64,000 bases of DNA from NCBI GenBank assembly GCA_963377175.1, contig CAUJNA010001001.1:1286221-1350220 (forward strand), given 5' to 3'. Under the pieces are notes generated by a model that saw only the letters and a program-made list of their open reading frames with translations, ran no database searches and had not been told where the DNA came from. Positions 57,971-64,000 of this stretch are shown one piece after another (position 1 is the stretch's first letter; every line of letters starts with the position of its first letter). Position numbers and translations under genes: made by a program. Source of the DNA: Effrenium voratum (taxonomy: Eukaryota > Sar > Dinophyceae > Suessiales > Symbiodiniaceae).

Positions 57971-59509
57971 CACACCAAGGGGGGGGGGAGGACTGGGAAC
58001 CATGGGGGGGGGAGGGGGGGAGGCGGAGGGGGGGACTTGCAAACCCTTGACCATATATGTATCGCTTTATCGCTTTTCCAAACCAATAGAATGTCCCAGC
58101 GGAAATTGGGGGGGGATATACCTTTACGTAGTGGCCACTACAGGCGGCTATATGGTGTCTGCATATCGCATTGTCCAGCCTGGGTGTAGTGCGTTGGTTT
58201 TTGGGCCGAAACCATATGAGACATTTGGAACGTTCAAGTCAGCAATTTTTGGCGGGTCCCGACGCGGATATTGACCAAGCACTGTGCTTCCCAAAATAGA
58301 CACCACTCATATGTGAGAGTCCTCTAGCTGCCTGGGGTGTCAAAATGAGGAGGGGAAAAAGCGTCCTGAAAAATCATCCAGCCCCCTTGTGTCTTTTGGG
58401 CATGAAACAAGATGGTGGCATCAAAAGCACGTACAACGCCCGTACTAACCTCCCTTTGGCATTGTGTCGTTTGATTTGTTCCAGCCCTTGTTCTTTTCGT
58501 ATGAGGCTCAAAGCGCGCCAAGTTGGAAGGGGCTTGTGTTGGTTGCCTGTCTATTTTAGCTTATAACTGTTCGCTAAAAAGACACCGAAAAGCCGAAGGG
58601 TCCGAACATCCAAGGTTCTGGACGACTCACTGGCCAAATTTTTGTACTCTCAAAGTCATCTGTTCAGTGGTAGGTTACAGGTTGCACCACCAACCAGTTG
58701 ACTTCGATCAGAAACCGACCTCAGACTCCCAAGACTCCTGAGGCCTGGACACATCCTGCTGGACACCGCAGCATTCGTTGAAGAGCCAAATCTTACTCAA
58801 GCGCTCGTAGCCTCGGCAGCGCTCAGGAGTCAGTTTTTGTTGGTCGTGTGAATTTGGGGCAAGAGGGGCACCTTTTGCTTGGGTCGATTTTCAAGACGAA
58901 GCTTTCCAAAGAGAACGGCACAACTGGAGGTCTGAAACTTGTGCTTGTTCTCTAGATTGAGTGGGTTGACACCCTGGCCGAGATCCCATTCTAGCTAGGC
59001 CGAGATTCCATGGGGTGGACACCCAAGCAGTCAACCAAAACACCAAGCGAGCAGCGCCCGAAACCGACCGGTGATGCCAGAATGCTTCACATGTTTTATA
59101 TAGGCCTTTCCACAAGCCTCATTAAACCAGGTAGTCGAACCACCCCCCACTAAAATTGAGCATCGGAGTTTTACGCACTGCTCAACTTCGGCATGGGCAC
59201 ACCATAAGCCGCGCACATGCGCGGAAGCATTCGTCCTCACCACGTAGCAGGAAAAGGCCTAGGATAGGCCTCACATCCGGGCAGGCGATTTGCGGGCTTT
59301 TTTGGGCCCGTATCAGAATTCATTGGTTTCTGCGCTAACTAACGGTAATTAATGCACCAACCGTTCCTGAATTACCAGCAATCCCTCAAAAACATCTTCG
59401 GCATGGGTAAGCCTATCTTACCCCACCACCACCCCCCCTCAATTCCAAATCCTGGCACGTTTGGTGCCGAATAGGCCCTAATAATGCCTAACAGTGTCTG
59501 TTTGGGACC
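57971..59509. other. Low-gene DNA with G-rich patch
   Basis: G runs at 57978-58035 are quadruplex-prone. Nothing else identified. Confidence 0.35.
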
Positions 59510-59729
59510 ATCTCTGGCAGATCATAACGGGCCTCGACAAGGGTCTGCACCCCCTAAATCAAGCAAGCTCCATAGCTTCCAATGCCAGAAGAGCCAATCT
59601 TACCTGGTTCAACCCGAACTTGCTGGGCACAGTGTCACGCAGAGACTTCACTGGCCCTGACGGCGAAGCTGGTATCTCGAAGCAACTCACTCGAACTCCC
59701 ATGTTGGGCATGATCCGCTTTTTTGGAGG
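59510..59729 (+). CDS. Candidate exon of a plus-strand gene (59.5-62 kb)
   Basis: Between TGCCTAACAG and GGAGGA|GTAAGATAC the plus frame reads IITGLDKGLHPLNQASSIAS, then LTWFNPNLLGTVSRRDFTGP and LTRTPMLGMIRFFGG. Strong composition. A minus-strand exon ending AACCAG|GTAAGATT is a competitor in the same DNA, so strand is probable, not certain. Confidence 0.38.
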
Positions 59730-60142
59730 AGTAAGATACAAAGTGGATTCCAAACATATTGCAGGGAACAAGGGAAAGTGCTGAATCTACCTCTTTTTGG
59801 AGCGGCTCACTTGCAGGATTCAGGGGATCCACCACATACCCCTGGCAAGTATCCCCGTGGAATGTCAAACTTGGTCAATCTGGGCTCAAAACAAAACCCC
59901 TGATCCCAGGCTTGTTTCAGGTGGTCTGGTGTCTTTCTTTTCCTTTTACCCTCACAAACTGACGACAATTCTTCTAAACCACATACAGGCTTCGGCTAAA
60001 ACACAGTTTATCACATGTAAAGAGCGCCCGATGCAGCAGCTATGGGGGGGGGGGTCCCGGGTGTCCAGTTCCATCATGGAATTCCTGGCGTGGCTGGCAA
60101 TCAATGCCACTAAGGTGAGCATGTTGCCATACTTCCATGTGG

Positions 60143-60243
60143 CTAAGACCCCTGGAACAAATAACCATATTTCACGTAGTGATAGATTCCCTTTAAAACC
60201 AACAGGGGAAAATAGAAAAATAGTCTTAAGCAAATGGAAGCAT
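60143..60243 (+). repeat. Family 4, copy 4
   Basis: CTAAGACCCCTGGAACAAAT, TTTCACGTAGTGATAGATTC, CCTTTAAAACCAACAGGGGA, AAGCAAATGGAAG align to 45808-45910. Confidence 0.6.
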
Positions 60244-60631
60244 ATGTTGCCTGGATACCTCCCCTTCTCTGACCCTTGAGCAATAGGCTTTGTTCCGAGA
60301 CCGCGCTGAGCCCGGGCAAGGCACGAAGGTCTGAGCTGGAAAGCCGGGACTAGTACAGGCCCCATTATTGCATGGTAGGTTAAAGGAAAACCACCCAGTT
60401 TCTGACCCCAGAAACATCAGGGCTCGTTCCATGAGCATCATGACTCCGATTACCTGGTCACCCACGTGATTCATGAGGCTTGGGGTTCGGAGACTTTGAG
60501 GTCCCTCTCTTTGGGGTCTAAAGGAAACAACCCATCCGTGTGTTTCGGCAACGTAGTTTTGCAACCTGAAATCTTGCCCCCCCCAAAAAAAACAAACAGG
60601 CCCCAACAGTAAATTTGTGCGAACCTCCAAA

Positions 60632-60888
60632 AAGCGTGTTCACCATGGACGTTCAATCGATCTCTCGGCAGCTGACACGGCGGCATCGTTCACACTGCCC
60701 CAGACCTGGCGTGAAAAGCGTGGGGGTTTTGGAGGTCACTCATGTCACTTGCGACGGGAATCCCAAGCACTTGGCAGCAATGGACCTGGAGGTCTGGGCA
60801 TCACAATGGCATTGCACAAACGGCTTGCTCATTTCCAGGCACTGGCAACGCAACGGAGTTCACAAAACCTGCCCTTTGCACAAGGGTA
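60632..60888 (+). CDS. Candidate exon of a plus-strand gene
   Basis: The plus frame reads SIDLSAADTAASFTLPQTWR, then SQALGSNGPGGLGITMALHK and HFQALATQRSSQNLPFAQ, ending at GCACAAG|GGTAGAC. Natural composition; a second plus frame is open across the same region. Confidence 0.32.
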
Positions 60889-61628
60889 GACATGTGGAAA
60901 ACCGGACGAAGGGGCGGGTGGGGGTTTCCTTTCGAGGGGTAATTGGCCAGGTGCTTGTGAACTTTCACACTGCTCGTTTTCATGGCCATGGCAATTTTCG
61001 TGGACCCCCGCCCCCCCAAGGGTTTAGGGGCTACTACACCTTTTTTTCAATACCAAACAAGACCAAAGTCACATTGGTAGGGTCCCTGAACCAAAATATG
61101 GCTGAGGCCAAATTACGAAAAGGCTGGCTTGAGGTGCGTGGATTTCGCGTACATGTACATCCTGCTGTAAAGCCCACAGTATTGCAGTGCTGTCCTTGTA
61201 CCAAGAAAAGCTACTGTAGGGGGTGGGGATTCGAGCACAGCATGGCATGGAAGTCACTTTCCACCGCCACAGCATATCCAACATGCACTCTGGCGGGCGC
61301 GCGTCAAGGAAGAGGAATCTGACCAGCACAATAGGCACCTTGCCATGGTGCATGGTGCCCATCAAAAACACCCGCCCCACGCTTGTCATACCGCTCCCTA
61401 GCTGGTGATTGCCACCATGCGAGGGATTCTAAATTGGGTAACCCTAACAGGGTTTCAGCAAATAGGTTCTGCGATGCACACCGAGTTGTCCTTTGGTGCA
61501 AGCGATCGGATCCTGGTTGCTCGAACCCATTTTGGGTTTGGCTTCAAAACATCGGGGAAGGAAGCTATCTGAAAGTTTAACATGGAACGTTGCTTGGCGA
61601 TCCGTCAAGGAGGCTCCTCTGATGGCTT

Positions 61629-62060
61629 TTGGGGTACATCTTTGATGCAAACCGGCTGCGCATGTATACAGGGCTCCCAAAGATTATAGTCTCTTCCAAT
61701 CTTGAATCGGGGGGGGGCATAGACATGGCGGCATTCCTGTTTTACTTTGCCTTCAAGACCACCCAGACCGATGGTGCCCTCAGGAAAGGACAGCCGCCAT
61801 GTGGCCCGAGATGCTTTAAAGGGTTTGCAGGGCTTGCCCCAGCCATCTACCGATGTCCGCTCCTGAAGGGGCAACTCGACAAACATTCAGCAAATGCCCC
61901 ACAGGAAAAGGAGGACCTTTTGGTTTGGGCGATGGGATGTTTAACAGACCCCGCCACAAAAATAAGCACAGGGAACAAAGGGCAAACCCCACTGGAGGTC
62001 TGGGATGTTAGCGCCTGGACATTGCAAGGCCGGTGTGCCCTGTTGAATGGGCCTGTTTGA
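61629..62060 (+). CDS. Candidate exon or ORF, unknown protein
   Basis: A 143-codon plus frame: IDMAAFLFYFAFKTTQTDGA, CFKGFAGLAPAIYRCPLLKG, EKEDLLVWAMGCLTDPATKI, TPLEVWDVSAWTLQGRCALL, ending in TGA at 62060. Composition is natural from about 61705 on. No known family. Confidence 0.36.
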   Translation: MGYIFDANRLRMYTGLPKIIVSSNLESGGGIDMAAFLFYFAFKTTQTDGALRKGQPPCGPRCFKGFAGLAPAIYRCPLLKGQLDKHSANAPQEKEDLLVWAMGCLTDPATKISTGNKGQTPLEVWDVSAWTLQGRCALLNGPV

Positions 62061-62696
62061 ACCAGGGCTTGCGTCAAAAGCAGTCAGTACACCACAGGCA
62101 ACTGAGCGCGGCCGGCTTCCAAAGACCCAGATAGGGCCAGGGAAACCCAAACCCGACTGGGTCACTGGCCTGACCAGCTGAGTTGACGGGCAACAAAAAA
62201 CAAAACCAACTTCTTGCGCGCTGCTTGGCCACTGCCTTGAGGTTAGCAACCCACAGCTTTGGCAAAGAGAGGGTGGGGTAACCGAAGCCACAGCTTGTGG
62301 AGAAACTTTCATGGAGGTCTTTTCGCTTTCTTGTGTTTAAGGGGATGCTGCTTCCCCCGGCCCCCTCTAACATCCTAACGAGCCCCCCCCACCAATTGAA
62401 GCATCATGTAGAGAGCTTATCCCTTGCACTTTTGTCTAAGGAAGCAACATGGGCTGAAACACTCTTCTTCTCCTCTGCCTTGAGGAAGCAGGGATGGACC
62501 CCTCACTGCCTTTTGGCTTCCCTTTGAACCAACCCAAGCACACACACACACCAGCTACAAGAGAAACACGGGCAGCCCACTCCCACGTCAAGGCGCCAAG
62601 ATGACCACCAGGGCCTTCACGCCCAAAGTGCAACTCTGCAGGTCGCGGCCAGCCCTTCCGCCCATGGATGGCATCTTTGTGCCTTGGTCCTCGGAC

Positions 62697-62712
62697 AGAG
62701 AGAGAGAGAGAG
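62697..62712 (+). repeat. Short (GA)n run
   Basis: AGAGAGAGAGAGAGAG within otherwise unremarkable DNA. Confidence 0.85.
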
Positions 62713-62951
62713 ATATCAAGAACTGCGCTGTGCTCAGATCCCCTTGCAAAAGTTAATTCCCAAAAACCTGACGGGATGGCTGGGAGCCGCAAAGTAAAGT
62801 ATTTCACCTGGAAAGGACTTCCAAGAAAGCTTTCATGGGTGGTTCCTTTTTTTTGCCGGCGAGCTCCCAATTTGCAGTAAGGGAAAGCGGCCACATGCAG
62901 CCACAAAACCCGAGGAAGCTTTAAGGACTGCATATTGGATTTGATCACGCT

Positions 62952-63236
62952 GTGAACTCCAAAGCCGAACGTATGGCATATATAAAGGACCCTCTGGAAC
63001 AAAGTATGGCATACTTGGATCTGGAAATTCTAATGGTTAGTATCTTCAAAGAAGCCCTCACAGCCCTGGCGTTCTTCCCCAGTCTTGTGCAAATGGATAT
63101 ACACTCCCTGCGTGGGTTGGTGAACAAACAAGTCTCAACTTTGCCACGAATCTCCACAGAACGGGAGCGAAAGTCCGGCAACTCAGGGAGTGAACATAGA
63201 TTCACGACTCCGACCAAGCAAAAAACAATTAGCTGA
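62952..63236 (+). CDS. Weak candidate exon
   Basis: A plus frame reads SIFKEALTALAFFPSLVQMD then IHSLRGLVNKQVSTLPRIST. The minus strand is also open (CSLPELPDFRSRSVEIRGKV), so strand is undecided. Confidence 0.22.
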   Translation: MNSKAERMAYIKDPLEQSMAYLDLEILMVSIFKEALTALAFFPSLVQMDIHSLRGLVNKQVSTLPRISTERERKSGNSGSEHRFTTPTKQKTIS

Positions 63237-63239
63237 AGG

Positions 63240-64000
63240 GGAACCGCTATCCTGTCAAAAAAAACAAGGATCAAGGGCCAAACCCTGGTTGCTCCCCCTA
63301 ACTTTTCCCTGGCTGCTTCTACTTTCTTAGGTAAAAAATCCTGTGACACAGCTCCAGGTTCTGGAAGGAATCAAATAAGTAAAACGCACGGAACAAGTCA
63401 TGGACATACTGGGAGTTTGAAATGCGTTGGGGCGAAAAAAGGGCAGTTGGCGGCAGGCAGTAAACAGCAGCAGGAAAACGCGAGGACTTGATGCCACAGG
63501 TCCAGCATTCGGTTGCCAAAACAGGGCAAAGCGCGGACCAACTGGGAAGTGGGTGGAGCTGCCAAACGATCCACAAGGCTGCCAAAGAATGACCACGGAT
63601 CAGGACTTCACGAGGACAACTCATGAAGTCGTCAGTTCCCTGTAACCTCTATGAAGAACCGAAGAATGGTCGGATGATGGTCGCTTTCTTGTTGCTTCCC
63701 ACATCAACAAACCTTGCTGTGGGTCAAATGGGTACCCAAAATGGAACCCTGGTAAATAGAAACATGGACTGACAACAGTGGTCCGGTAGTCTAATTTTGA
63801 CCCACTACCTGGCCAGGACCCTGAGGCGAATCTTGGGGCTTTGGACATGTTAAGATGCGAAGGGTGCGTGGGCACGCCCAAGGTGTGCTGACCTTAGACC
63901 TTGAAAGCGGCTGGGGCTGAGTCTGCCCTCCGCCTCTCATTTGCCCAAACCTTCTGGGAACAGACACTTTTTTGGGTTCATAGACGGACTCTGGCTCGCC
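63240..64000. other. Low-gene DNA at window end
   Basis: No gene recognised. Confidence 0.35.

Noticed and set aside
1..64000. tRNA, rRNA or spliced-leader RNA genes
   Set aside because: None recognised by eye; the spliced-leader-like segments in R lack the expected downstream donor context, so they are not called as RNA genes.

Overview
The window looks like nuclear DNA of a dinoflagellate. It has no bacterial gene organisation: most of it is low-gene-density DNA full of simple repeats, minisatellites and small dispersed repeats, with short coding-looking islands on both strands. The best taxonomic clue is a 15-nt stretch (CCATTTTGGCTCAAG on the minus strand) in the leader of both large mobile units; it equals the 3' part of the conserved dinoflagellate spliced leader. 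Degenerate CCCTAAA-type arrays also fit. The lineage is an inference; no rRNA, tRNA or recognisable housekeeping gene was found.

The central feature is 7647-19862, two mobile units lying head to tail on the minus strand. Unit A (7647-13318) encodes a Gag-like protein with a C-terminal Cys/His finger, then a long protein with a cytosine-methyltransferase-like domain and the start of a reverse transcriptase (RT), then the rest of RT plus RNase H. Unit B (13319-19862) encodes a 1178-residue protein of unknown function with a zinc ribbon, and a tyrosine recombinase (YR) with a nearly complete catalytic set. RT is seen only in A and YR only in B. Both units begin with the same roughly 116-bp leader (R) and end with the same 153-bp trailer (L, the two copies identical by eye), so the order on the plus strand is L-A-R-L-B-R. 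This suggests a DIRS-like, YR-dependent retroelement divided between two co-mobilised units, or a tandem of two complementary partners. Sixteen complete copies and one partial copy of a 19-bp motif, all in one orientation, are scattered through linkers, UTRs and one RT break of the two units.

Elsewhere: 1-7646 is low-gene DNA with a 1.14-kb almost A-free TG/GC tract (5393-6530). 19863-29300 has minisatellites and a few candidate ORFs. 29300-42700 carries the densest set of exon-like islands, notably a minus-strand series from 30.0 to 34.3 kb, with several MITE-like elements. 42700-52800 is mostly repeats and degenerate DNA. 52800-64000 has further exon-like islands, a G-rich tract, a CA-rich/9-bp minisatellite and a telomere-like array. 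At least five dispersed repeat families occur, two with terminal inverted repeats and plausible target-site duplications.

All host exons are proposals from reading-frame openness, codon pattern and splice-like borders. Long antisense-overlapping ORFs are common in this DNA, so strand and borders are uncertain and functions are not assigned.
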